From: Struthio camelus
Lineage: Eukaryota > Chordata > Aves > Struthioniformes > Struthionidae
Assembly (NCBI RefSeq): GCF_040807025.1
Contig: NC_090947.1
Coordinates: 8,122,001 to 8,186,000 of the forward strand
DNA length: 64,000 nt
Direction of reading: 5' to 3'
Shown here: positions 1-12,840 of the stretch, piece by piece
Position numbering within the stretch: position 1 is the stretch's first letter
Layout: each line of letters opens with the position of its first letter
Program-made: the position numbers and the translations under genes
The notes under the pieces: model-generated
Seen by the model: only the letters and a program-made list of their open reading frames with translations
Database searches by the model: none
What the model was told of the DNA's origin: nothing

Positions 1-2610
1 ATTCCCTTTCAACTGCAGATCGGGGAGGTGAATTCCCGGTGGTTCTGCTACAGCTGTTCTCATCATCAAGCATGAGTGGGTGTTGCGCTCTTGTTGTGCC
101 CCAGCTACAGCCCAAGTAAACCAAGGACCTGACTAATACTTCTTGCCCAAGTGCAAAATACAAAATTCGCCTTCCTCATGAAACAGACTTCTTTACAAAA
201 ATTAAACTCACTTGTCCTTGATAGCTGCCATAATGAATGCTTGGTCAATAATTATTAATTTCTTGTTCTTGCGAAGGCTCCTATATATGTGTTCGCTTAC
301 TGAGGGGAGGAATCCAACTGACGCTGGTGTGATTAGTTGTGTGACAAAGTTACACATCAGAGCACCTTGCTGTGGGAGTGTCTTCTTCCCTCACGTAAAT
401 GTTGTGTTGCAAACTGATGAGCAACACTTTGGGCTGGAGAACGGCACAAGAAAAATGTCAGAACGGAAGACCCATGAACCGTGAGGCACTGGCCAACTCA
501 GTGGTGCACCTGGCCGAATGACACGAGCACCAGCAGCTAAGCACTATTTTCAGGTTGGTTAGGTGTGACCACATGCTGTAAACCTGCCAGCTTTAGTATC
601 TCAGATACGTACATACTGCAAAGAGACAGCAAAATACTAAAAAAATCCAAGGCAGAGGAAAAAATACAGAGGAGCAACAGGTTTATCTTGCTAAAGGCAA
701 ACAGTGTTTGCACTGGGATGCTGGAACAGTAGTCACTGCCTGTGCCTGGGTGACTCATCACCACTGTGACTGCTCCCTTGTGCTGAAGCGTCCTTCTTCC
801 TCCCTCAGCTGGAGTCAGGGGGCTTATCCTACCTGGCCTCGTCATGCTTCAGCTCTGCTAGGATATCGTCTGGAAAGTGCTTGGGCTGGCACTGCGCTGG
901 GCTAGAAGCTGTCCCTGTGACATACATAAACTGCATACGTGACGCACAGAAGCAATGGGTCAGTGCCTGCTCGAGAGGATTAAAAACAAAATAGAAATGA
1001 AGGGGCACGGAGAGGCACAGTCCTCATGCACAGGTAGGGAGCACAGCAGTTGTGAGGGTGGAAAGCAGACTGAGGCCTCCTCGCACCATCGTAAGCTCTG
1101 CTGCACCATGCCAAGCGCGTGTGTGCATCTTGTGTCGGACGCTGCAGACCCAAGCAACAACAGAACTAGCGGCTCGAGCTGGAAAAGTCCAAGCCGGTCA
1201 CAGCTGCCGTGTCATTTCTACACTTCTGCCACAGCTCAGACCTTCAAGCTGGTTTTCCTAGATGCAACCTACAGAGCACAATGGCTGCTTTAACCGTCCA
1301 CGTTTCTCCTGTCCTCCTCCACCTTGCACCACAGGTACAAAACTGCCACCGAGATTAGGACAGAGCCTTCTGTATGTGTGTCTGTGTCCTCTGCACGGAG
1401 CTTCCTGCTTCTCCGGAGCAAAAAGACCTAAGCCTTGTCTGCTCACTTGTAGCTTGTTTTTTTTTTTTTTCTTTATGACTTTTCCTGTGATCACAGAGGT
1501 GCCCATCTCTCATAGACTTTGTATAATACAAGGTGTCCCCTAGCACTTATGGGCAGAGGATGATGCATAGGGAGAAGAAAAAATGGGAACCATTACAAAC
1601 TTTGTGCAAAAGTAACTATGCACACATGCAATACACAGCTGGAGTGAGGAAGCCTAAATGGACCAGTTTTCCCTTTAGTACTATAAAAAGAAGCATCACA
1701 GAACTAATTTATATTCCTGGAGCTACTTCTTGTGGTTTGTTGGATGAGATCCACAGGCTCATAGCAGAATGAGCTTCCATTCCTTCCTCCCATTCTTTAG
1801 ACAACCTTGGTTACCAGAAGAAGTGGCTGGAAAGCACACATCCATTTAGAAAGGAGATGGCATATTGGCTGCTGTGGGAGTGAAGAAGTAAAGGGTCATG
1901 GCAGTACGGATGCAGCAGAAAGTCAAAGATCTGACTCAGAATGCATCTGTGCCACCAGACTGGAGGGTTGTGAAGATTATCTGTCCCTACTGCTCTTCAG
2001 GGAGGGTCAGAAACGCACCTCACAACACAGCAAGGAGGCAAGCAGAGGTGGTGTGTCTGGCTTGGGAGTGGACAGTGCTGACTGGCTCACATTTTTTATT
2101 CCTCATGAAGACTGCCACAGTACAGACAGTGCATCCAGGACATACATTCCCTCTGCAAACCATGGCACTTGCTTTGCATACCAAGAATTGGTATGGAATG
2201 TATTCTTGCACAAATGGCAAGCATGTTCTTGCATAGCAAGAATAAAGACACGGCTGAGCAAAACATTAAAAAATAAATACTGCTGTGTGTATTAACTTAC
2301 AACTTACTTGCTGCTCTCTAGCACAGACTGAAGTCAATACCTTCATCTATTCCTGCAGGTGCCATGAAGCTCTTTGAATCTCTGAGTAGCTAAGAAGCCA
2401 GCCTAAGACACCTTCTGTCTATGCAACTTAACAATTTGGTAGTTGTTGCGATGAACTGGGCTCGGGAGTCATTAGAAAGACTTAAAAGGAACAGTTTATT
2501 TTAGAGAAGACAGATAACAGACATAGAGAAGTAGAGATAGATAAGCTTCATCGTCAGCACTGCCTCTGAGCTTCTGGCCCTTTCATCGCCACTTCTCACC
2601 TATTTTCCTT
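1..2610. other. Intergenic DNA at the left edge
   Basis: No coding exon, RNA gene or repeat recognised. By known synteny CD28 should lie to the left, so part of this could be its 3' flank or 3' UTR, but nothing here proves it. Open frames (longest 162 aa at 1807-2295) resemble no known family. Confidence 0.5.
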
Positions 2611-2722
2611 ACTGAGACTGCAAGCTCTTGGGGTGGTTACCAGTCGCTACATTTTTGTACAGCATCTAGGATCCTAAGTCTTGATCAAGCTCTTCATATT
2701 GTAGTACAAATGATAATGATGT
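2611..2722 (+). repeat. Sauropsid SINE tail remnant
   Basis: Runs from CTGCAAGCTCTTGGGG through TTTTTGTACAGCATCTAGGA to GTAGTACAAATGATAATGAT. This matches, from memory, the 3' tail of the old tRNA-derived SINE common in turtles, crocodiles and birds (ending in TACAAATAATAATAA). The head is not clearly preserved. Confidence 0.6.
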
Positions 2723-3692
2723 AGCACCCTTCAGAGCCTCTAAATCAGACCCTCTGTCCCTTTCTCAACAAATATCAGGGATGAAATCCATGGAAGGAAA
2801 AGTAGTCTTGAAACAAACTTGCAAAATTGCCAGGTTTGGGACAGAAACACGTAAAGTGTTCCTGTGTTCCTCTTTCTATACTTTTCTCTTCCCTTCAGGT
2901 GGGCCTCTTATTTACCACTTGGAATACACCTGGTCATCACAGCTTTGCTCTTACCATAGTTTATTCACTTTATTTATATGGCTACACGAGTCACCACTGA
3001 AAGGATGGTGAGGAAGTAGTATTAACAGAGAGCTCTGTAAGCTCTCTCTCTCTCTCTCATTTCACACCTCAGGCACCACAAGTAATCCCCTCAGGACCAA
3101 TTCAAGCACAGCCCTGCTCTGAAGCAGCTCCACAGAGGGGAGAGGTTCGCTCATGCTTGACTTAAAACAAATTTGCAGCACCACAGTACGGGGGGTGATA
3201 TAAGGAGGAGGAAGAGGGTGCATTACAAGCACACATACACAAGCCAGAAGACAAACAAGTCTATCTCAAAAGTCAGATGGAAGCTCTTTTATGGCTAACG
3301 CCCCCTCCTCCAAAAGTAGAACAAATTGAGTATTCTTTCCCCATGGGCATCATGTGTATATGTTTGGGAGGGGGGTAAACCTATACCTATATAGTCAGTT
3401 ATGTGAGTATACAATGTTTCTTTCAGAGTCCTGCCAGTGTGCTTTTCCATTTCCCCGGCTTTTTGCAGTGTAAGGTCTCCCTCCTGCGCGAGCAGTCCAT
3501 GTGGTTCTCTCTCTCTTACTGCTGGTTGCCCTCTTCTCTGGTAGGCAAAGCGCAGCACTTTCTAACGGGAAAAACCGTGCGTGGAGAAACTTGCTATCTG
3601 AATGCATCAATCAGTTCTCTTGCAAACTAGATCTTACTTACTCTCCCTCCTCATCCTGGGGGACCCCGAACCCTGAGGCTTTTCACATGCAT
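2723..3692. other. Intergenic DNA with a CT repeat
   Basis: Contains a short (CT)n run at 3042-3058. No gene or other repeat recognised. Confidence 0.5.
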
Positions 3693-3785
3693 TTTGCATC
3701 AGAACACAAGTGCACAGACCTATGGTCCATCTGGCAATGGTATCCTGTTTCCAACAAGCCTAGCTGCTCCAGAGGAAGATATAAA
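3693..3785 (-). mobile_element. CR1 LINE remnant (old)
   Basis: GACCTATGGTCCATCTGGC followed by GTATCCTGTTTCCAACA and CTCCAGAGGAAGAT resembles the reverse-complement CR1 segment usually read as 'ggtccatctagcccagtatcctgtct...'. Highly diverged and short. The family match is from memory. Confidence 0.55.
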
Positions 3786-6700
3786 GCTTTCATGATGCAC
3801 TAGCTTGTGTTCCTGTCATTAACTAGTGATCATCTCATGGCCTCTAACAGGAGCTGTGAGAAATAACCTTTATGATTTCCATTTTTCCGCAACAACAATC
3901 ACTGTAATCACAAATATAATTTACATTATAGTAATAATCAAAACTCTATTTTTTCCACACTATACAAGCTGAAAAGTGATACTCCATGCCCTGAAGAGTT
4001 TAAAGGGTAAAAGCAGCACAGATGAAATCTGACTGACTGGGAAATAAAATACAAAGGAAATGTAAGGAATTTTAATGTGATTGGCATGTGTGGCTGTTTG
4101 CTTTTAAATTTGGCATATAACCAAGGAAAAAGGAATGAAAAGGGAATACATTGTTACTGCCTCCTGGCCTTAACTGTCTGCTTTCAGCCAAGCACCAGTT
4201 CAATAGTTGAGAACAGGGAGATATTCTCAGTTACATGAGAGTGAACTGTCAGGGGTGACGGTGTGGCATTTACACTAGTGCAAGAGAGTGAAATTTGGAC
4301 CTAGAGCAGTCTATATTTTTCATAACAGTCCATACAACCTGCCACAGCCAGCAATCTGCAGACATGTGTTTCAAGTTTCTGGCTAACTGGTTGGACAGTC
4401 TCTCTCTTCCCAGGTCACTGACACTTTACTAATCCCTCTCTGCTCCCACGTATCATTCCCAGAGGGTTTTGGTAGGAAGCTGTCAGATATTAGAGGGAAG
4501 TACTTCTTTTCATTAAACATTGTGGGATGTGCAGCAAGCTTCAGCACATTCATCTATGGACTGGAGTTTCCTAAACCAGTTTCTAGGCTAAAAATGAACG
4601 TATCAGAATTAAGTTGCTGCTAGATATAGCAGGTGCTGAGAAAAGAGGGGTAAACATTAAAAAGAGAATCAATCAGTTGAAAGATGAACGAAACCCAGTT
4701 CTGTTCCCTGCTTCCAGCTACAGAGCAAAGTGCACGGGGAGATACATGGAAGATTGCAGAGAGATCAGTCAATCCACTGCTGAAAGGAAGAGTTGATCCC
4801 ACCTTCTTCTCTTGACAAGCTACACTGCCTTTACCTGCCGCAGTGTGACTCGGGCAGAACTGGGCTCTCTACTTTATGCCTCACCCTGACCTTGATTGCA
4901 GCACTCTATCTATCTGCTTCATTCATTCATTGCAACAGTCCCCTTTTATTGCAAGCTGTAAAGGGGGAGTAACAAACCTAATGGCATTATGTGCTGTAGT
5001 CTCTAAGTCATGTTGTTATCCGTTATCTCCAAGCAGGGACTGCTCAGGAGAGGGGGCTGCTGCTCAATTAACTTCTTTCTGCAACAAGGAAGCCTTGGTA
5101 ATTCCATCTTCTTAATTCAGATTTCAACACTGATGCTCTGTTATCAGAAACCTTTTCTTTCAAAGGAACCCTCCCTTCCTTGGACCAACACGAATTTGTC
5201 AGCTACAGCCCATTGGTTTCCAGCTTCTGGCCGCGCTTGCAAATATTTGCAAACAGGATAGCGAGACTGGCTACAGTGATGCTGAATGAAAGCAGAAGGT
5301 ACGGTGCCCTCTTGACAAAACTAGCACATGCTGGTATTTGTTTAGCAAATGCTGAACCTCACTGATGACACTAACTGTAGTGAGAAACGCTTCTTTATAT
5401 TAGAGCAGGAATCTCATTCTCCAGGGAATTGTTACAGCATCCCATAAGTTGGTTTGAAGGACTAATACAGAATACAGAGCACAGGGGGTGTCCGATGGCG
5501 ATCGTGCCCTCCAGGCTGAGGTGTCGCACCACAAAGCGGAGCCCCCTTGACATGGCTTGGTGAGTCCTGGACACAGAGAGGACAGCCACGGGAAGAAGGG
5601 TTCCCTCATAAACTCTGAGGAAAGTAAACCATCCACTTGGCAACAGCCCGGGCCCTGAGAACAGAGAAAGTCTCTCTGTGAAGAATGAGACAAACAAAGA
5701 ACAACTGCACCTTCAGAACAAGCTTCTGCTTGTTCAAAGCAGGAGCAGAAGAAGGAAAAACAGAAACTCTTCAAGGGATCAGATGCTCTAAAGCAACAAA
5801 AACATGAACCAATATGGGATCCCTAGTCCCCAGAGACAAGTACCTGAGAGTGATTTAAATGAGTCAGGAGCTCCTGAGCCACCAGACTTAGAAGCAGAGA
5901 CCAATTCAAGCACTATAAGGCTGAACTGTGCATGCCAACTAAATAATGAATTAAGTTTTTGGGACATGGACTCTTTCAAAAGCCCTGGAGTTTTCCACAT
6001 ACCTTGAGAGAGCCCCATCTGAAGCCAAAATGTTGGATCATCTTATCTTTTCCCTGCTGAATAAAGGAAATCATTTTGCAAAGTGCTTGCAGATGCTCTT
6101 ATTTAAAAGTATTTCAGGAGACAGCTTGAATCTATTTCATCTTAATGGAGAGCCTGATTCTCGACCTTTCATTTCTTTGACGTGGCAAGGAGGATGGAGA
6201 GAAAGGAGGGATGCTCATTTTGATTAGAGGGAAGTGGAAGTTTCGCCATTATCTCAAAGCTAAAATGGCAACCTTTACCTGTGTAACAACTGTTCCCTTT
6301 TCTAGTGCGTTGCTTTAGGTTATGAACGGTTAAGTCACCAGTGTGGAGCAACTCCAACGCTGCACGAAAAAACCCATGAGATCTTTTTAGTGGTGTGTAT
6401 GTATAAATGGTGTGATATATTTGCAAACCGTACTGAATTATGCGATTAAACATTGCAATAAAAAAGGCAGCCTGCAGTGTGAAAATAAGACCCTGTGCAG
6501 AATACATCTGCCAGCAAAGCAATTAGAAAGATGGACTTCTTAGAGCAGCAGCGATTGTCATTTCTGTGTGACACTCAGCAGGCTCTGATTTCCCCAGATA
6601 ATGCTCACGCATTGCGGCACCTGGTGAACACCAGGTGATCACTGTGTAGCTCGCTACATTTTCAGTAATTAGTGCTGGTTTAATTATGAGCTAAGGCATT

Positions 6701-9700
6701 TAGTGGGTGTGAAAGAGAGTATGGGCTCACCTCCCACGCAGACACAGCGGGGCAGAAGGACTTGCCCGTGTGTTTTTTGTTTCCTGTAAATGTGTTTCTC
6801 AAAAGGTTTGTGGGCATGTATCTCCCTCCTCTGGTGCACAATAAAGTAACACCCTGGTGAAGGAAATGAAAGATTTGTTGTCGCAAAAGATGGTAACTGG
6901 GAAAGAGTCCTCAGTGAAGAAGAAGAAATCATTAATAAATCCATATGAGAGCTAATATATTCCCTTTTCTTCTCCTTTTCATTATATTACTGTCATATAA
7001 TATCAGTGTTATAATTCTCTTTTACACCTGGGCACCCCAGATTCATGAACATTTTGCCCTGGAAACAGCTCATCCCCTGACTTGATGTCACATCTCCATG
7101 AGCTCCTCTGCTGACAGCGTGATTTTTTGTTTAGGACTCAGTTCTACGTTCCTGTTAGATTGGTCCTGTTTCCCACAGGACTATGCGGAGCCCCATTTCC
7201 CCATTTTCCTGTTCACTTTGTTTAGTCACATAAATTACATCATTGTTTTAAGTTTTCAGTTCATGTGGTTAAAAACATTTAAACATATAGAAATTTCATC
7301 AGAAAATACCTGTAATTTGGTAATATTATGTAGATCTATACTTGACACTTACAGTGAATCTACACTGATGGGCCTATGACAGCCTGAAGAAACAGGGTTC
7401 ATCTCATCTAACTTCAGACGTCTTCAGTACGCAAGATGATTTCTCTGCACTGATTTGAAAGGGACCCTGGAAAACTACCTTAGATGTAGATGTCTGCATT
7501 GGCTAGCATGCTGCCATAGGAAGTTTCCTGAGACGGGCCTTCCCATCTCCCATGCTCCTTCATCTACCTTATGCTTGGTTCATCATCTGTTTGGGCTGGC
7601 TACTCCACCAGAAATCTCAGGGGAATAAATCCACTTTCATGGCTATCATTGGCCTAGTCCACAGCATCAGCTGGAAAGCAAGAACGATTGGCCAGTGAGC
7701 AGACAAATATCGCTGCTGACATCCGTTTGTAAAAGAGCAGGAATTTACTTGTAGGTAGGTAGAAAACCTGCTTCCTCCTCCTCCTCCTCAAGCACTGTGG
7801 TGACCTCCAGCCTCACAGGTTAGAGTAGTGGGGCCTTTTGGTTATTAGCAGGGAGACCCCAAGGGAGCACCCCTGTCTGCTGTCACCCACGCCTGGGGAC
7901 TGGCCAAATGCTTGCAGGAGGAAGACTCATCTGCCTCAAAGCTGCAGTGACTTTTGCCTAAGCCAGACTGGTCGTGATGGTGCAGAAAACTCAGACTAGA
8001 GGAGAAATCTTCTCCATACAGACTTCTTTCTCCTTTGTCACAGTTAAGGGAGCTATCTTCAGAGGAGGAAGTCCTTCCCCCTGCCCTCTCCCCCACCTCC
8101 AACAGCTTCAAACAAAACTGCTATTTTAAGAACAGAAATGTCTTGCTCCCTTTCATGATTTGATTTTTAAATGATTCTGACACTCGCCTGTCCATGTGCC
8201 AGACTAACAAGAGACAAAAGGAATAAGCGCATCACTACAGCACTGAGAGCCGGCATTAGCCCAAACGCACTGTCTAACAGGCAAAGCTAGTCAGTGCCTC
8301 AAATAAGATCACCTACTGGAAACTCCACCGTGTAACCACAGCAGCACATCTCCTCTGCCATAATGTGTATGCATTTCTTTAACACAACGCTTGACTACAC
8401 TGAGCAGCCAGCACTATGAGCATTTGCACAACATGAAAGAGGCATTTATTCTGAAATTTCAAGACATTAAAATGATCTTTCTGGAGAAACTGATTCAGTC
8501 CTAATTGCCCGTTGCCATTTGTAAACCTACGAGGAACACGGCCAGAGCTTGCTGTGCTGTAAAGGCTGACACTCCGACATGTTCCACCAGCCTCGGTGGC
8601 TGCGCGTCCTGATTCGCACCGTTGACCGCCCTGGGGGGCCCTGCTGCCTGGCTCTGTCCTGCTGAAACAGCCAGTTAATAGCACAACCTCATCCACCACT
8701 TGTAAGTCCTTGCAAGCTAAGTCCAAGTGTTTTCTCTGATCAGTTGAAGAAAAGTCTGGGAAAACGGGTTCCTCCTGTGGTCTTTCTTGAAGGTTATCAT
8801 GTCTGGCTTGAGCAAAGGTAGGCCATGAACCCACACCAAGAGCCTGGTGCCCAGTCTTCACATGGGCTGGTATGGTTGAACTCAAGGCTTTCAAAGAAGT
8901 CTTTCAGAAAAAGATGAACATAAGCCGTGAAGGCTTCATGTAAGCCCTTGGAGAAAAACAGTGGGGGCTTGAGTGCTTGCTAAGAGAAACAGAGTTAAAA
9001 GGTCTAGCCTGCCTGAGCGCCACAGAAGCAGACAGCTGCTTAAGAGGTCTTTAGCTCAACTGGCTTCGCAAGCCTCCCTGTCTCAATATCATGACCACTT
9101 AGCTATCCAAGTTGCAGCACAACTCATACATGGTAATTGGGGTGGGGGCTGGGGAGCACACCATTCATCTAAGCCCAGCCATCCTCTAACAGCCACAATA
9201 CTTGGAGGTGTTGCCTGAAGTAATCTTGTCTCACAGTGGGAAAGGCACAAGCAAGAGCTGTATTTACACTTTCAATTTTCATTGGGTTGCACAGAAATTC
9301 AGCTTCTCCCCTTGAACACAGGAGGATTGTAATCAAAGCTTTAACCATTTCAGGTAAAAATGTTATCCACCCAGTATTCAGAGGTTATTTGGATTCAGGG
9401 TTTGACTTAACCATGATGGAAAGAGTTGCAAACAGGAATATTTGGATGATGACTCAGCAGTGTTCAGAGTGGGGATTTTTGCTTTGGCCAGCTGCTAATT
9501 ATGGTAGAGAGGATGTGTGCTAAAAAGCCAGACACACTGGCTTTTTGTAATAAACCAGTGAGCTCTTGCATGCAAAGGTCAGGCAACAAGATAAATGACA
9601 GAAGGCTAGAAACTGATATATGGTTGGTATATTTTCGGTTAAAAATATATAAACCCATAACCTCAACAAAAAAACCTCAAAATAATAAAACAAACTAAGT

Positions 9701-10300
9701 TTCTATATGTGGGCAACCTTTGAGCCATAGAGGTAAAGAAATAGAAGGCAATAAGTGAATCAACAATTAAAAGGAGCATCTAATAATAAGAGAGCAAATG
9801 AAGAAATACAGACTATGTTCCTGAAATGTAATGATCTCCAATGCCTTACTCGCTTTCAGAATAAAATAGGAACCATCATCATTTTAAGTAGATCCCTGTG
9901 TGTGCCTATCACCAAGGAATTAATCTGGTTTACTAACTGTAAGTGACAGAACTGTGCAAGGCACAGGGATTTAAAAGGTCTGACTTCACTTAAGAAAAAA
10001 TCTGCAAGTCACTTCCCTCCTTTCAATATATATTTTATATATATAGATATAGCCTTCAGTGCTGCCCCCGGACTAACAGATAGGATTCATGCTTGCATAG
10101 AAGCTTTTGAGTCATGGCCACTAAACCAGAAGTGCCCATCAGGGGTTGTGAACATCATGTTTTTCTCTTCCAGCATCTCCAGCCAGTGGATTCAGGCTGC
10201 TTCTGTTTGCTGCAGGTCTGCTTGTGGGTGCCCAGATGGAAAAGCACCGGGCTGCAGCAGCAGCCAAAATTGACAGAAAACTGCATTCACACTTTCAACT
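3786..10300. other. Intergenic DNA, no gene recognised
   Basis: Ordinary non-coding sequence. Contains a 9-bp-arm palindrome at 6618-6637 and a short CTC trinucleotide run near 7773-7789. The largest open frame is on the - strand at 8379-8894 (171 aa), with no recognisable domain. Confidence 0.5.
6618..6637. promoter_or_regulatory. Paired E-box palindrome
   Basis: CACCTGGTG, a 2-nt AA spacer, then CACCAGGTG: perfect 9-bp inverted arms, each with a CACCTG/CAGGTG E-box half. Sites of this kind bind E-proteins (E2A/HEB) and ZEB1. Its use in vivo is unknown. Confidence 0.35.
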
Positions 10301-10319
10301 CCTCTTGACGATACAGTGC

Positions 10320-11450
10320 TCCCAGAGCGAAGCACGCACTGCCCTAAAGCTTGTACCGGTAAAGGCCCTCTCGCCCCTCTCGCAGCGCAGGGGCCCCCTC
10401 CCAGCCCCTGTCCTGCCCTGCCCTTGCGTGGGCCCAGGGCTTGGCGCTGCGACCCGTGCCCGTGTTTATTGGGGCAAAGGGAAGGGAAATACACAGCAGA
10501 AGAGAGGGGAAATAGGGGCTAGGAAGGGGTGACAGGGAGAGGGAGGGGGTCCTTCTGTGAGACCGTAAATCGGTTTATGCCAACTTAAATAACAATGAAC
10601 TACAGGCATAAATGTGATGCCCCCCGACTGCCGTTATTTCCTTGCTTCCTGCAAACGCAGCCTCGTCAGCAAACTCCAGCTCATATCCTGAGCCCTTCCC
10701 TGCTCTTATTCATTCAGACCCTGGAAGAGTGCCAAGACCCTGGACATATTGCCACAGATGTCCTTCTTCACAGTAAATTTAGCCAAGGGGGAGGCTGGTG
10801 GCCCCAGCTCAGGCCAAGGAGACGATGAAACACTTGCTATTGCCAGCTCTGTCATTGCCTTTCTGAGAAGCCCCAGACCCTTCACTTGATCTGAAGGGCC
10901 TCGATTTTCCTCCAGCAAACTAGGACACCGCGGGCACCGCCTCATCTGCAGTGCTGGGGGCTCGCTGCCCCTGGGAGCCCCATGCCCCCACTCCCCATGG
11001 CCACAGCAGCTCGGGGGGTGGTGGAAGGGGAGCCACGTCCTGCACCTCGGTGGGTGGCGAAAGCCTTGGCAAGGCGCCCCTTCCTCTGGGCCGTGGCTTC
11101 GTGCCGGTGCTGGCCCCGCCGTGGGTGCTGCTGCGATGAGCCCTCAACCAACCAGGCCTCCTCCTGCCTCTCCTTGTGCTCGGAGAAGCTAACGAAACGC
11201 CCTTTCAAAATAAGTGACTTTGTAAACCCCGCAGTGTCCACTGTCCCCAAAGGGACGCGCATAGACGAGCATGGCCTGGCCTTCCTCGCGCTCGTCGCAG
11301 CTGGGTGGGACACAGGCCGCTGGAGCTGCTGGCGCCGGAGGGAAGCCCCTCGCCCCGTGAGAGGTGGTGGAGCACGGCTGGGGAAGGCGGCAGTTCACGG
11401 CACCCCTCCTGCCTTTAGGGGTGCACAGGGAGCTGGCTAGCAGCTCCCCA
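10320..11450. other. GC-rich, CpG-containing patch
   Basis: Raised GC and CpG compared with its flanks. Open frames occur on both strands, as expected for GC-rich DNA with few stops. No gene recognised. Boundaries are by eye. Confidence 0.45.
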
Positions 11451-12659
11451 AAGACTCTGGGATGTGCTTCACCTCGTTCTTAGTCCACACGTCTAACTGC
11501 ACTGCTGCAAGAAGCAGAGGTGGAAGCTGCCCATCCGGGGTGGAAGCTGTGCATCTTTTCTGGCAGACTATCTACTCTGGTGTGCTGCTATGCAGAAGGG
11601 GGAGTGTCTTCCTCTTCCAGGATTTGCAAACCCCTGTTCAATGTGGGCAGTTTGTAAGCTGAGCATAGGAAAAGAAAATGTGGGAAAAAAGAGTGTGGAG
11701 GTGCCTCTTCCGCTGAGATCCCACCCAGCCTCTCCCCAGGGTCCCGAGGAATGTGATGCATTTCCGAAAGTAACAAACGCTCTTGCTAGAAGCAGCTTCC
11801 AGAGGCTGAATATCAGCACTCTCCCAGGCTTGGTTCGGACAGTTCCCACGTGTGAGGATATGGGGAGGGGAGAAAAAGAGGATCTGGGACCTGTTTGCTG
11901 ATTCCTTCTCTCGATGGATGCAAAATGAGGGTGCTTGAGGCTCCAGGAAGTTCACTACAGTTCTCATGGCTGCCAGTTCACTCCATAGTGCTTGCTTGTC
12001 TCAGACAGCAAACAAAGCCCTATGGTAAAAAAAAACTGGGAAAAGTTTTGCTTGAACTGATTTAAACTTGTGCTTCCTGGCTCAAACCGGTGCAAGACAA
12101 AGTATGACCCCATCCCAGAAGAGCAGGAGGTGTGCCCCACATTCTCCTTAAGCTCTAAAACTACAGATAACTTTGGGTTCTCCTTTCACAGGGGTATGCA
12201 GCGATACTTCTTCAGCCCCCGTAAGAGATGGCTCCTAGTTATTATGATAGTGACACTGAGCATTGCAGGGCGATGGCTGAATGTTCCCTAGCAGGAGAAT
12301 TAGGTTCTGCACAAACACGTCCTTAAAAGCAATCCCGCCTGACTCGCACTCCTACCGGACAAGTCAGCTATAGGACAAGTCGTCTATAGGTAGAAGGGCC
12401 CCTGGCGCCGCTCAGCGCTTCTGGTGGAGGCTGCGCACGGCAGGTTGAGCTCTGTGGCGATTTGTAGTGTAAACCTGAAGGACTTCCACTGGATTTTATG
12501 CAGAGCTCGCACCAGAATAACTGCAAGGACGTTGCGCCCAGCAATAGCCTGGTGTGTTGACTGAAGAAAGGCACTATTGATTGGGTAGTGAGGAATGAAC
12601 TTGAAAGCCTGGATTTTTTCAAGCTCTGGACTGGTCCCCAGTGATATTAATAGTGCTTT
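11451..12659. other. Intergenic DNA with a 16-bp tandem duplication
   Basis: Contains two 16-nt copies of GGACAAGTC(AG/GT)CTATA at 12357-12388, differing at two bases. No gene recognised. Confidence 0.5.
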
Positions 12660-12840
12660 GCCCATCACCTGGAGAAGGGCCCCGGCTGGCCAGCCGGGCA
12701 GCGAGCAGCACGGGCGGCGAGGCAGGGGCACGCTCCCTCCCGAGGGCGTACGGCGGGGAGACCCCGCTGCGCTGCAGGGCCGTTCGGCGGTAACACAACG
12801 ACCCACCGTGCTGGCGGGGGTTCGAGAGGAAGGCCTTGCC
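12660..12840. other. Small CpG-dense patch
   Basis: Short run of dense CpG (for example GGGCGGCGAGG and GCGTACGGCGGGG). No gene recognised; boundaries by eye. Confidence 0.5.

Noticed and set aside
8379-8894. 171-aa open frame on the - strand
   Set aside because: No recognised domain, and no splice or promoter context that would support a gene.
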